64,000 bases of DNA from Rhynchopus sp. YZ270_cl-10 (lineage: Eukaryota > Euglenozoa > Diplonemea > Diplonemida > Diplonemidae), in the NCBI GenBank assembly GCA_964035575.1, contig OZ037930.1, forward strand, positions 1,033,287 to 1,097,286. The letters are read 5' to 3'. The notes under the pieces were generated by a model. It did not search any database and was not told where the DNA came from. It saw nothing but the letters and a program-made list of their open reading frames with translations. Below, one piece after another: positions 1 through 9,674 of this stretch; the stretch's first letter is position 1; each line of letters starts with the position of its first letter. The position numbers were made by a program, and so were the translations under genes.

Positions 1-1259
1 TGAGGAGGGAGCCTCTGTGAAGGGTGCTGGTTCAGGGAGAGGGGATGGAGGGTAGATCTGAAGTCGGGGGTTGTGGGCAGGGAGAGGGGCAGTGGGCATC
101 GTTGTGTTGCATATCCTTGGATGTGTGCTGAGACACAGTTTACGAAGCTGTCATTTTTGTGTGCCGTTGTTGCGTTACCTACGGCAAAAGACCCTGAGGG
201 GGTCGTTTCTGTGGAACGGGAGTTGGGGTGGGCGAGTGGGTCGTCTTTTGTTATTGAATATTGGACGTTTGGCATCAGTGCAGCAGCTGCAGTGTGTTGT
301 AGTCGAGCTCGCGGGTACTGCAGTGTGTTTTGCTGTGCTTCACACAATAGTCCAGGAGGATGTGTGATGATGATGTTGTGCGTGGAAGTATGTGTGGGTC
401 GTTTCAAGGAGCGGAATATTTTCCCGGAGGATGTGTGCATGCCTGCATCGGTGTTGCCACTGCAGTAGCATCGTCTTGCCTTTGCATCGACTTCGTTGTG
501 CAGGGCTTGCTGGGGAGGGAGGGAGAGGGAAGCCAGCCTAGAGGATCTTCAACGGAGGGAGGGGAGGGGACTGCTTGAGGGTGTTTGAGGAGAGAGTGAG
601 ATGGTGGGTGATGGCAGGTGACGACAGGCACCACGACAGGCACCACGACAGGCACCACGACAGGCACCACGACAGGCACCACAACAGGCACCCCACAGGG
701 TTCCTTTGTTCGGTTTTCCAAAGGGGAGGGTTGCTCTGTGCACAAATGCGCGGCAGGTGTATGGTAGCTTGCTCTCCAAGCTTTGCTGTTCAGACGAGGG
801 AGGGGAGGGGGAATAATAGAGACAGGGTGATCGTGCTCCGTTGTGCATGGCCTGCCACGCTGTTGGGCGGCAGTGGTGTCCGAGAGGTGTTTCCGCGGGG
901 CTTTGTCTTTTGACTGTGTGGGTACTTTTCTATGTGGGGGGTTGAGTTCACCGAGGGTTCCACTGCAGCTGCAGCAGACACGCAAAGGTGCATTGAGTGA
1001 CCTGCGACGTCGCGTCTGCTGAGTTGCGTTTTCGGACCTCCGAATGCGGCACAGAGCAAGACACGACGTTCATCAGGGGTGAGGGGGTGCAGGCATGATG
1101 GTGCAGCGCGGCACCACCCTGTCGGTGTACGGTGCTGGACTTTGGCTTGGTTGCGCCAGGAGGCCAGATGACAACCCCCTGGAGGGAGGACGGATGTCCT
1201 GCAGGCGTATCATCCTCGCTCAATGGGCCACCAGGAGCCTCGTGTAGAGGTGGTGGGAG
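1..1259. other. No gene recognised; GT-rich flank
   Basis: This stretch is rich in G and T on the + strand. Several short open frames exist on both strands, but none has a recognisable domain, a convincing start or the codon bias of the real genes. The only ordered structure is a short 12-bp tandem repeat near position 617. Confidence 0.5.
617..691. repeat. 12-bp tandem repeat (gacaggcaccac)
   Basis: About six units of gacaggcaccac, the last ones slightly diverged. A minus-strand open frame reads it as a Pro-Val repeat, but nothing else supports coding. Confidence 0.85.
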
Positions 1260-1652
1260 TGTGGGGAGGTGGGGAGGTGGGGAGGTGGGGAGGTGGGGAG
1301 GTGGGGAGGTGGGGAGGTGGGGAGGTGGGGAGGTGGGGAGGTGGGGAGGTGGGGAGGTGGGGAGGTGGGGAGGTGGGGAGGTGGGGAGGTGGGGAGGTGG
1401 GGAGGTGGGGAGGTGGGGAGGTGGGGAGGTGGGGAGGTGGGGAGGTGGGGAGGTGGGGAGGTGGGGAGGTGGGGAGGTGGGGAGGTGGGGAGGTGGGGAG
1501 GTGGGGAGGTGGGGAGGTGGGGAGGTGGGGAGGTGGGGAGGTGGGGAGGTGGGGAGGTGGGGAGGTGGGGAGGTGGGGAGGTGGGGAGGTGGGGAGGTGG
1601 GGAGGTGGGGAGGTGGGGAGGTGGGGAGGTGGGGAGGTGGGGAGGGGAGGTG
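1260..1652. repeat. G-rich 8-bp minisatellite (gtggggag)n
   Basis: About 48 almost perfect copies of the 8-bp unit gtggggag in a head-to-tail array, ending in a slightly changed unit (ggggaggggagg). Because 8 is not a multiple of 3, all frames stay open and encode a 24-nt period repeat, so open frames here carry no evidence of coding. Each unit holds a G4 run on the + strand, so the array could form G-quadruplexes. Confidence 0.95.
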
Positions 1653-1654
1653 AA

Positions 1655-2110
1655 TGCCCTTCTTGCAGGATGACGCGGAGATTTGGGGCGCCCTTGTTCA
1701 GGACAGTACAAGTCCAGTTGCCTGCCTGCACCAAGATAACCGCTTTGTGGCACGCCACCAGTGCCTCGATTTCGGCGTCACAGAGGTAATGACCGCGCAT
1801 GACAAACTTCTTCCTGTACTCCGTTCTACCTTCCATTTTGCGATGAGGTTCACGCACGTCCTTCATTTCCCGGAAGAAATGAAGTCTTGTCGTCACATCG
1901 CTGGGTGAGCACACACTCTCGCCATCAAACAAGTGCTTACCCAATAACGCATGCGACGCACATACCCCGTCTCCCACAGTCTTCGCGGTCTCGAGGTGAG
2001 CGCTGTGACTGTATTCGTCTGGAATCCTTCTTCAGGCACTGCGACGGTGTTCTCGAAGTCGACTATCATCAAAGGCTTGAGTCCAGGGAGGGACACAGCA
2101 CACACCACCA
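1655..2110 (-). pseudogene. Possible minus-strand coding remnant, unassigned
   Basis: Read on the minus strand, this segment has protein-like composition with no low complexity: an upstream piece containing MIVDFENTVAVPEEGFQT and a longer piece containing MRGHYLCDAEIEALVACH and VLNKGAPNLRVILQE. The pieces are not continuous in one frame, and the second runs straight into the G-rich minisatellite. I recognise no family. It overlaps the 5' flank of the VPS9 gene on the opposite strand. It could be an exon pair, a decayed gene or chance; confidence is low. Confidence 0.25.
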
Positions 2111-2189
2111 CACACCCCACCTGCAGGAGACAAGCATACCAACATATAGAAGGGAACACAACCCACACCTACACATATCTTTTCCTCTC

Positions 2190-2197
2190 CACCCCAG
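2190..2197 (+). promoter_or_regulatory. Candidate leader splice acceptor for the VPS9 gene
   Basis: A pyrimidine-rich run (tcttttcctctccacccc) ends in AG at 2196-2197, 48 bases before the chosen ATG. It would serve either a trans-spliced leader or a 5'-UTR intron. Confidence 0.35.
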
Positions 2198-2244
2198 CCC
2201 ATTCCCGTATCCCCCCTGCTCCTCTCGCAATTCCCCTTCAACCC

Positions 2245-4305
2245 ATGTGGGATGTTGGCAGTGCAGGGGAATGTGCAATAGAGAACACACCCGAGAAGGT
2301 CATGACAGAGAGCTTCTGCTCCGATGATACGTACGACAGTGCTGCGACGACGGCGCCAGGGGAGCATTCGTGTCATGCGGGCGCGTGCCTGCAGATCCGC
2401 ACCTCCACCGAGTCCTCTGCAAGCGGCGCAAGCCACTGCTGCAGGTCCAAGGAGGTGGATCTGAAGCGCATTGCGTATCCCAACCTTGAGTTTGTGGCGA
2501 CGAAGTGGCACCACAAGCGACGTTGGCTCAAGCAGACCAGGGTGCTGCGGATCCTGCAGAATGGGATTGAGAACGCGCTGAACAAGCCGACCGTGCACAC
2601 CGCACACCCCGTCCCTGTCAGGTACTCCTCCGACAGCGACGACACACCCGCAGTACCGCCGTCGCCATCGCCGTCGCCGTCACGCCACATCCGCACCTTC
2701 TCCTGCTACAGCAGCCCAGACGACCCAACCTCGCCTCTGGGGTGCACACCCGAGAAGAAGACGTTCTTCGACCACTACGGCGATGAACACCACGGCAGCA
2801 CACCCAGCACACACGTCTACGCGTCGCCCAACAGCGAGCAGCCGACGAAGCTGAACGGCTTCACGACAAAGCGCATCAGCTACAACAAGGTGGAGGGCCT
2901 GGTGCTTGTGGAGCGCAACTACTTCATCCTGAAGGTGCGTGACGACCACGACTACCACTACATCACACCCGACGCAGTGCGCATCGTGTGGGAGATCCAA
3001 GAGCGCATGAAGATGAACGAAGGGCGCCGCCGCTACTACGGTTATGCTGCAAGCCGTGTCGGGCGTGCAGAGCCGTGCAAGATCCTGCACGCCTTCCGTG
3101 CGCAGAAGCTGCCCTCCCCCCTCGACCTGCAGGAGAACCTACGCTCCCTCCAACGTGAGTCGCTCCTCGAGCTGCACTTCATGGACGTGCTCATGGACAC
3201 CACCTGCCTCGAGGGTGCGGCCATGAAGCGTGTCGTGCGCGAGCTGCACGAGATCGTCCACTCGCAGGAGGTCCTCCACCACCTCGCCGTGCGTGCCAGC
3301 CCCACCTCCACACCCCGCGCACGCACCCTCCAGACCCTGCCATACCTGGCAGAGGTGCGTGAGGTGCTCTCCTCCAAGAAGGTGGAGTTCCTGCACGACT
3401 TCCTGCAGCACCGCTCGGAGGGCGTTGTTGAGTACGCACGCGGTGCGGGGGGTGGGTCCACGCCTCGCTCGACTTCCTTTGGTACAGAGAGCGAGCGCGA
3501 CTCCTTATCACGGTGCCCATCATCGTGGGACGAGAACGAAAGCTTTGGGTGCGAGATCCTCGAGAACACTATGCAGGCTGCGAGTGTGGAGGCTGTTCCA
3601 CCTATTCGTGTACATTCACCACGCCGCATGCCGCGTGGCAGGAAGCGCTCTGGGCTGTGCGTGTTCACATCGCAGGCACTGTCCTCTGCGGCTGCGGAGA
3701 GCACAGACGAGGAGGCGGCGAAGGCATTGGACTGCGCCATCCAGCGGATGGCCTACCGCGACCGCACGGTGACAGACGCTATGTACCTTCTGCTGATCCG
3801 CGACACGGAGCTCAAGAAGAAACGCATGCAGCTCAAACGCAACCTGCGACGCCTCAAGGGCAGACCTCCTCAGTACTTCGATGTCTCCGATGCACTGGCA
3901 GACTGTGGCTGGGACGATGCTGTGACGGAGTTGGACACACTAGGCGCCAAGACACTACCATGCCAGAAGCTGGACTGCCTTGTCATGATGATGCGCCAGC
4001 TCTTCACCATTGCGGCCACAGACAGCACAGAAAAGCGGACATATGCCCTCGACGATATCCTCCCGCTTGTCATCTACTGTGTGTCAAAGTGTTCTCTTGT
4101 GGACCCCTGGGCGGAGGCGGAGTACATGACGTCCCTCACCGACCCCTCCAGCACAGATGAGCGTGCGTACTTCCTCGTTGTCTTCATCTCCGCCTTGGAG
4201 TTCATCATCAGCATGCCTCTCAGCAGGTCTGACTCAGAAGACTCAAATAATGGTACAGAGGTGCAAAGGGAGCTCAGTTTTGAGAAGGTGCCCTTAGTGG
4301 TGTGA
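2245..4305 (+). CDS. VPS9-domain protein, probable Rab5-family guanine nucleotide exchange factor
   Basis: Encodes 686 residues in one exon. VPS9 domains catalyse GDP release from Rab5-type GTPases on early endosomes. The C-terminal part (about residues 572-655) matches the VPS9 pattern: KLDCLV, then DDILPLVIYCVSK with the Asp and the LP pair typical of the catalytic core, an EY pair, and finally SALEFI. It is preceded by a basic helical stretch (about 495-560) like the helical bundle that packs under VPS9 domains. The N-terminal 480 residues hold Ser/Pro-rich linkers and an unassigned segment around YNKVEGLVLVERNYF. The frame extends upstream to 1951, but those 98 residues look like translated UTR (Thr/His/Pro-rich, no codon bias), so the ATG at 2245 is preferred. 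It ends GTG TGA. I am fairly sure of the VPS9 domain; the target Rab is inferred. Confidence 0.8.
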   Translation: MWDVGSAGECAIENTPEKVMTESFCSDDTYDSAATTAPGEHSCHAGACLQIRTSTESSASGASHCCRSKEVDLKRIAYPNLEFVATKWHHKRRWLKQTRVLRILQNGIENALNKPTVHTAHPVPVRYSSDSDDTPAVPPSPSPSPSRHIRTFSCYSSPDDPTSPLGCTPEKKTFFDHYGDEHHGSTPSTHVYASPNSEQPTKLNGFTTKRISYNKVEGLVLVERNYFILKVRDDHDYHYITPDAVRIVWEIQERMKMNEGRRRYYGYAASRVGRAEPCKILHAFRAQKLPSPLDLQENLRSLQRESLLELHFMDVLMDTTCLEGAAMKRVVRELHEIVHSQEVLHHLAVRASPTSTPRARTLQTLPYLAEVREVLSSKKVEFLHDFLQHRSEGVVEYARGAGGGSTPRSTSFGTESERDSLSRCPSSWDENESFGCEILENTMQAASVEAVPPIRVHSPRRMPRGRKRSGLCVFTSQALSSAAAESTDEEAAKALDCAIQRMAYRDRTVTDAMYLLLIRDTELKKKRMQLKRNLRRLKGRPPQYFDVSDALADCGWDDAVTELDTLGAKTLPCQKLDCLVMMMRQLFTIAATDSTEKRTYALDDILPLVIYCVSKCSLVDPWAEAEYMTSLTDPSSTDERAYFLVVFISALEFIISMPLSRSDSEDSNNGTEVQRELSFEKVPLVV

Positions 4306-4411
4306 TGGGGATAAAGGAGGTTTTTAGATATTTTTTGTTGTGTTTTCTTGCTTTTTTTTAAAAAGCAGATATGAATCATATGATACAACAAAAAACTGGC
4401 TGAATTAAAAT

Positions 4412-4485
4412 ACAGTGGAGATTGCACAAACTGTGGCAACACAACCCGAGGCAAACTACACTACAACAATTTATCAAAAAAAAAG
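4412..4485 (+). repeat. C repeat, copy 1
   Basis: Begins cagtggagattgcacaaac, continues through gtggcaacacaacccgaggc and ends actacaacaatttatc plus an A run. It is the first part of a C-A-B module. Confidence 0.85.
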
Positions 4486-4498
4486 AAAGGTTTTCTGT

Positions 4499-4530
4499 AA
4501 GGTGGCAAAAGAGGCTTAGGTTCATCTCTG
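4499..4530 (+). repeat. A stem-loop, copy 1
   Basis: A shortened form: aaggtggcaaaagaggcttaggttcatctc with the ctaagc arm reduced. It lies between C copy 1 and B copy 1. Confidence 0.7.
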
Positions 4531-4545
4531 CGAAATATATTTTCA

Positions 4546-4677
4546 TTAACGAAATGGATGTAGGACCATGATTAGGGGGTGGGGGTCCACCCATGGTGTA
4601 CCGGTTGTGTACCTCTAGGTACACTGTTTTTCACGAGAGGGATTTTTTTTATTTATTTTTCAAATCACATTTCATTC
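4546..4677 (+). repeat. B repeat, copy 1
   Basis: A near-complete copy. Starts acgaaatggatgtaggacc, has the gtaccggttgtgtacc stem, and ends cacgagaggga, a T run and caaatca. Confidence 0.8.
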
Positions 4678-4967
4678 CTGTTTTTTTTTTAAAAGGTGTT
4701 TCACAATTTAGTGGAAAGATCTTGCAGTACACTGATACAATATTTTCAAATAGAACGAAAAATAAAATAAAGAAAATAATAGAAAAGACAAGGACGCAAC
4801 AATAACCCCACATAGTGTTTGTTTGCATCCTTTTCCCATCAAAACAAATGTATTAAAAGGAATGCGCTTTTCTGGCGTAGGTCTGAGGCACGGTGGGGGG
4901 TTGGGCAAGAACATAACCCATAAGCCCCATTCCCCCCCTTCTTCGTATTTATAAACCTTTTTTTTTT

Positions 4968-5081
4968 GGTACTTTCGGAAGTCGGTCAACGACCTGTCGG
5001 TGACCTGTCAATATCAGGGGGTGTGTGTATAGAGTCCCTGTGTCAGCGACCTGTCAATATCGACCCCTCTCCCGGAGCACC
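4968..5081 (+). repeat. H element, copy 1 (MITE-like)
   Basis: Nearly the same sequence as 7103-7225, with ends GGTACTTTCGG and CCGGAGCACC forming imperfect terminal inverted repeats. Contains repeated gacctgtcaatatc words. Confidence 0.85.
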
Positions 5082-5547
5082 ACTTTTATGATTTTTCTTC
5101 TTTTTTTTTTTTTGCGGTCACAAAAAAAGATACCGTAGATTAATGAGGACTTAGTGGGGAATTGTTCGTTCGATTCCCCACCATCCCACCCAAACAAAAT
5201 AATATCACAAAAGCAAAAAAACGATAAAAAAATCTTCATAAAATCCCATTCAAAACCCTCGCCTCTATGAGGTCGGGGGGTTTGCATTTTTTTTCTTCTT
5301 CTTCTTCTTTTTTTTTTTTTTTTTTCAACTCGATTCGACTGATATGCGTTTTAGCACGTTTTCGACCATTTTTTTTTCCAACTTCTTTTTCTCTCGCAAC
5401 TAGACCTTTACACACAACAAAGAAAACACAGTTGCAACGTGAACAATGTGGTCATTATACACACCACAACGCACCCTGCATCTGGCCATAGGCAAAAGAT
5501 AAGGGAAGCCTAGGTAAGGCGTTTTTGTTCTCTTCAATTTCTCTATG

Positions 5548-5585
5548 ATGACTAATAAGCAACGAAAGGCTTAGGTTCATCTCAT
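5548..5585 (+). repeat. A stem-loop, copy 2
   Basis: tgactaataagc, a short loop, then aggcttaggttcatctc; followed by ataaaattttc as in several other copies. Confidence 0.8.
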
Positions 5586-5645
5586 AAAATTTTCTTCTCT
5601 TCTTTTTTAAAGCGTTGTGTGTGTAGTAGACCTCTCCTCTCAATA

Positions 5646-5694
5646 GTGGTCTGTATTGTGATTATTTTGCCCATCATAATACATACAGTCATAC
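5646..5694 (+). repeat. N repeat, copy 1
   Basis: tggtctgtattgtgattatt followed by catcataatacata; shares its start with the copy at 14931. Confidence 0.6.
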
Positions 5695-5794
5695 AACAAA
5701 CACCCGATGGGGTTAAAAAAACAAAAAAAAAAAAAAAACAAAGATGCATTTAGGGATTTCAGAACTCTAAGGAGGGGGGTTTTTTTAAATCTAA

Positions 5795-5834
5795 TGTGAC
5801 TAAGCAGACGAGGCTTAGATTCATCTTATAAACT
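5795..5834 (+). repeat. A stem-loop, copy 3
   Basis: tgtgactaagcagacgagg, then cttagattcatcttataaac; both arms intact. Confidence 0.85.
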
Positions 5835-6222
5835 TTTTTTTAAATCCCCTCCCATACCGCTGTTTGTTGGTAATGACTCACAATACAGTACAAAAACCCA
5901 ATACCCTTCTTGATGCTTTTGGTAGCTGAAAATGGAAGTAGCGGGTCACAATATATTTTTTTTCTCTTCTGAAGACTTTGCAGGTGTACAGGATGCCGTA
6001 AGGTCGAACGTACCTCTTTCAAAAAAAATTTTTGTGGGGGAAAACCAAAGAGCTTACCCGTCTTCGTATTATTTACTGATCGTTAAAAAAAGGTCAGACT
6101 CCCCTACAAACACCAGGAAAAGGTCAAACATTTTTTACCATCAGAAAATATTACGGAGGCGGTATTTATGAGATGTGCACGATGGGGTGTATCCATCTTT
6201 CTAGGGGGTTTTTTCTTTATTT

Positions 6223-6275
6223 TGTATACCAAAGGTACACTGTCATTGAGAGGGCTTTTGTATTTCAAAGGCGAC
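6223..6275 (+). repeat. B repeat, copy 2 (3' part)
   Basis: accaaaggtacactgtcatt, then gagagggcttttgtatttca. Confidence 0.8.
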
Positions 6276-6360
6276 CATTTTTTTTTCTTTGTGTTCGGTA
6301 ACGAACACATTTTCCTCTCCGGTTGTAATCACACAATACACCTTTTTCGTACAGTCTCAA

Positions 6361-6426
6361 AGTTTGGGTACATTTAGTGCACCCTATTATACCTTCTGTT
6401 CAGTAGAATAGGTCTATGAAACAATG
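6361..6426 (+). repeat. G repeat, copy 1
   Basis: tttagtgcaccctattat followed by the palindromic ttctgttcagtagaatag and ctatgaaacaa. Confidence 0.75.
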
Positions 6427-6970
6427 ATGTACAGTCTGCAGGAAATGGCACACACACACTTTTTTTTTTTTGCTTCTTCATTTCCTCCCCCCCGCCCCAT
6501 TCCAGGTACACCTCAGGCGATGGTACACTTTGTACCCAGAAATTCGTGAAGAGGTCCGTTTTTAGTCCCACCATAGAGGCTTGAGGTTGACAACGTTTTC
6601 CCCCCATCCTTTTTCCTCTTTCTCTTCTTCTCCTCCTCCCCTGTTTTATTGTGCACAAATTTCTCCCTATCTTCGTTCTGTTTATGTTTCCCTTATACCA
6701 AAAGTGTGTCAACTCCCCCACCCTATCAGTGTCTACAGCTTAGGTGTGTACACTGTGTTGTTACAAAGGATTATTAAAGCAGGAGGCTTAGGTTCAATCT
6801 TGACGGAAGGATCATAGGGGAAAATTATACCATAAAATCGAGGAAAGTTACGGTACGGTTAATGATTCCTGTAAGCGTGACATTGAGGGAACAATACACT
6901 TAATGAAACGCTCAAAATTGAGGAACCATTTATCGTTGCTTAACATTTCTCGTTACGGTAGTCTACCCCC

Positions 6971-7045
6971 ACGATGTACCGATTATGTACCAAGGTTTGC
7001 AAGGGCCCACTGTAACGAGAGGGCTTTCTCTGCACATTCAAAATT
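6971..7045 (+). repeat. B repeat, copy 3
   Basis: gatgtaccgattatgtacca, then actgtaacgagagggcttt. The block between the two parts is diverged. Confidence 0.75.
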
Positions 7046-7067
7046 CGCCTTTTTAAAAAAAAATGTA

Positions 7068-7102
7068 TTATACCTTCTATTCAGTAGAATAGTTAGTATA
7101 TT
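7068..7102 (+). repeat. G repeat, copy 2, interrupted by an H element
   Basis: attataccttctattcagta, gaatagttagtata. The continuation (tatgaaacaa) lies at 7228 on the far side of the H element at 7103-7225, so H inserted into a G copy. Confidence 0.8.
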
Positions 7103-7225
7103 GGTGCTTTCGGAAGTCGGTCAACGACCTGTCAGCGACGTGTCACGACCTGTCAATATCAGGGGGTGTGTGTATAGAGTCCCTGTGTCAGCGACCTGTC
7201 AATATCCGACCCCTCCCGGAGCACC
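7103..7225 (+). repeat. H element, copy 2 (MITE-like, TA target duplication)
   Basis: Ends GGTGCTTTCGG and CCGGAGCACC. Comparison with the uninterrupted G copy at 11882 gives the empty site gttagtatatgaaac and implies a TA duplication, as left by Tc1/mariner-type transposases. No coding capacity. Confidence 0.8.
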
Positions 7226-7572
7226 AAATATGAAACAATCTTTTTGAAACCATTATTAGACGAATTAGGGTCTGTAGGGTAGGGGGGTTTCCCCCCTTTT
7301 TTCTTCCTAAAATTTTGGTACGTTGGTTTTGATCATCTTTTTTTTTTTTTTGCCAACTTTTTTGTTTTTCTTTTCTTAAGAGACGTGTCGGGCATGACAG
7401 GCCCGCTCTTCTCTAGAGGCTCCTCTCCTCGGGGTTTTGAAGCCCATTTTCCCCCTTTTCTGTACTATTATAGTTTGCTCAAGTTTTTTTTGAGATGTGT
7501 CTTTTTTTATCTGTGCACGTTGATCAAAGTGTCCCGTTCATCTTTCGTATTGTTTTCTTAAGTGTGTAAAAA

Positions 7573-7636
7573 AGGGTGCATTCTGTTGACCCTCTCAAAT
7601 ACTTTCAATTCTGTGAACTGAAAGTATATGAATCTA
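7573..7636 (+). repeat. F hairpin, copy 1
   Basis: gttgaccctctcaaatact followed by a near-perfect hairpin atactttcaattc / gaactgaaagtat with a tgt loop, then atgaatct. Confidence 0.85.
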
Positions 7637-7640
7637 ACTT

Positions 7641-7677
7641 AAGTGACTAAGCATACAAGGCTTATCCAAAATCATCC
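7641..7677 (+). repeat. A stem-loop, copy 4
   Basis: aagtgactaagcatacaagg, then cttatccaaaatcatcc. Directly follows F copy 1. Confidence 0.75.
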
Positions 7678-8450
7678 TTTTTTGGGCTGTCATCCAGGGC
7701 TGGCATGGGTCAGTAGGGTGCCTGCATCAACGACTTTTCTTTTATTCTCGTATTATTTTTTCCTACGCATGTGTGCGTGTGTTAAGGGGTCCTCCGTGAG
7801 ACCCCGTTGTCAATAGTTTTCAAGTTTCTTTCTTTGTTTTCGTTTGTACGTAAAGTGCAGTCGTGCACTTCTCCTTCCAAAAAACTATCTGTCCTCATTT
7901 TTTTTCTCTTTTTAAAGGTGACTCTCAGCAATGCCGAGATGCATCTTTACCTGTTTTATTTTATTTCAGTGCCTGCGCCCCGCCGATGAACGGTGAGGCG
8001 TTTTGCATTTTCAACTTTTTCAACTTTTTTTTTTTTGTTTTTTTGTTTTTTTTGTGACGTAAACAAAATATGAGAGGCACTTTCATCTTTCAAGCTTGCT
8101 CTCTCTCTTTTCTTTGGGGGTTTCTTTTTCCTTTTCTTTTTAAAAATACTTGAAAATGTGTTCAGTGCCCATGAGGGCACTTTCATTCTCTTTTTGGTTG
8201 ATTTTTTTTTTCTTTTTTTCTTCTTTTTTTCCTTCTTGCGATGCGTGAATTTTTTTTTTTGTGCCAACACAGTCAGAAATTTCTTTCCAAAAAAAAAAAA
8301 AAAAACGAACATCAGGTTTCTTTCTTTCTTTGTTTGTTGTCGTTGTGTGTTTTTTAAACCTACCTTCTTCCCCTTCCCCGTATCTCTCCCCTTTGTTCAT
8401 CAGTGCCACGTTAAGTGTGTACAGCCTTTCACATCGTATTTGGAGTCCCC

Positions 8451-8564
8451 CCTAGGCATACCTAGAAAGCGAATATGCATATTCGCCCTATATTCGGATC
8501 CGAATACGATATTCGGATCCGAATATAGGCCGAATATCATATTCGCTTTCTAGGTATGCCTAGG
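8451..8564. repeat. P palindrome, copy 1
   Basis: Almost perfect inverted repeat with ends cctaggcatacctagaaagc and gctttctaggtatgcctagg. The interior is made of smaller palindromes such as tattcggatccgaata. It shares its right end with copy 2. Confidence 0.95.
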
Positions 8565-8709
8565 CATACCTCGAAGGCGAATTTCGTATTCGCCTGTTTT
8601 CTTCTATATTCGCCCTCTATTCGGATCCGAATACAGGCCGAATATGGTCCAAGAATTTTGGGATCCGAATATAGGGCGAATACGTATTCGCCTTCTAGGT
8701 ATGCCTAGG
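8556..8709. repeat. P palindrome, copy 2
   Basis: Ends gcctaggcatacctcgaagg and ccttctaggtatgcctagg. The interior carries the gaatat and ggatccgaata words with a diverged centre. Confidence 0.9.
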
Positions 8710-8742
8710 ATAGGGGGGCATACAAACGAAACCAAAAAAAAA

Positions 8743-8865
8743 GGGGGGGCAACAATATTGGAAAGTGTACCATTTGGGAAGCAATGGTACTATCAATGAT
8801 ATAGGTGAGGTGACGACACCTCCCCCTTTTTTTTACCAGTTGTGTGTGCGTTTAGGAAAAGGCAA
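8743..8865 (+). repeat. K repeat, copy 1
   Basis: About 122 bp starting ggggggcaacaatattgg and ending gcgtttaggaaaaggca. Differs from the copy at 41857 by about one small indel. Confidence 0.9.
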
Positions 8866-9091
8866 CTGAGTTTTTCCCACCAAATGTGAGTATATTACAA
8901 GCAATTTGGTAGGTGATCGTTGTCTTAACAACAAAAACCAATACAGTTAGCTTTCGGAAAGAACCGCCCCCCCCCAACAAAAAGCCCCGTCAAAACAAAA
9001 AAAACAACCGCCATCGATTTCTGATCCGCCCTTTTGTTAGGGGGGGGCGGGACTATGTGTTTTAGCTACTGTACTTCAAATTTTTTTTGGA

Positions 9092-9160
9092 TAGTGGAGA
9101 TTGCACAACGGCAACACAACCGAGGCAACTATACTACTCCAAACAATTTATCAAAAAAAA
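9092..9160 (+). repeat. C repeat, copy 2
   Basis: agtggagattgcacaac, caacacaaccgaggcaac, tactccaaacaatttatc, A run. Confidence 0.85.
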
Positions 9161-9602
9161 ACAATGTTGTTTTCAAAGCGCAACAAAATATGTCTTGTTT
9201 TGCCACATATGCGTGCACAGAATCTATGCAACGTATGTATACTGCTGTGGGTGCAGTGCGGCTTTTGTCGAATCACAGCAAAAAAATAAAGTAACCATTC
9301 CCTCTTGCATTCAGAGGGAGTTTTTTCTCTCTTCGAATTTCATTGTCCAAAATATAGTTTTTTTTCCCCTTTCTTTTTCTTGACAACAGAGATATGCTGT
9401 GTTGTGATAGTAGACTAAAAAAAATCAATCAATTTTTTCCTCCCCTTCCCCTTCCCCTTCCCCTGACAACCGGTGGCATCGTGCCTGAAAATTCTAGAAT
9501 TTAACATTCTATTTTGATCAACATAATCCAGTGGCGCGGCTACCAATAATTACCGCGTAGTCAGCGTCACGCCTCGGTAGGTTACAGTGAAGAAGAGAAA
9601 AA

Positions 9603-9674
9603 GTAGTGGAGACTGCACAACTGTGGCAAACACAACCGAGGGCAACTACACTACAACAATTTATCAAAAAAAAA
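9603..9674 (+). repeat. C repeat, copy 3
   Basis: gtagtggagactgcacaact, aaccgagggcaactacac, tacaacaatttatc, A run. Confidence 0.85.

Larger units (their letters stand above)
4306..8450. other. Gene-poor intergenic DNA with stem-loop repeats
   Basis: AT-rich DNA with long T and A runs. No coding frame has codon bias, a domain or good length. It holds copies of the A, B, C, F, G, H and N repeats, listed separately. A C-A-B module follows the VPS9 stop within about 100 bases. Confidence 0.6.

Noticed and set aside
1260-1652. CRISPR-like array or telomere
   Set aside because: The unit is 8 bp with no spacers, and it lies inside the contig, so it is a minisatellite. The same reasoning applies to 11347-11636.
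1210-1977. Minus-strand frame with a long Pro-rich tail
   Set aside because: The Pro/His/Leu tail is only the 8-bp minisatellite translated; all frames are open there. Only the unique part (1655 onward) was kept, as a weak remnant.
1951-2244. Upstream extension of the VPS9 frame
   Set aside because: Thr/His/Pro-rich with no codon bias, and it crosses a pyrimidine-AG site; treated as leader.
5160-5200. Possible tRNA B box (gttcgattcccc)
   Set aside because: No matching A box, anticodon arm or acceptor stem could be built around it.
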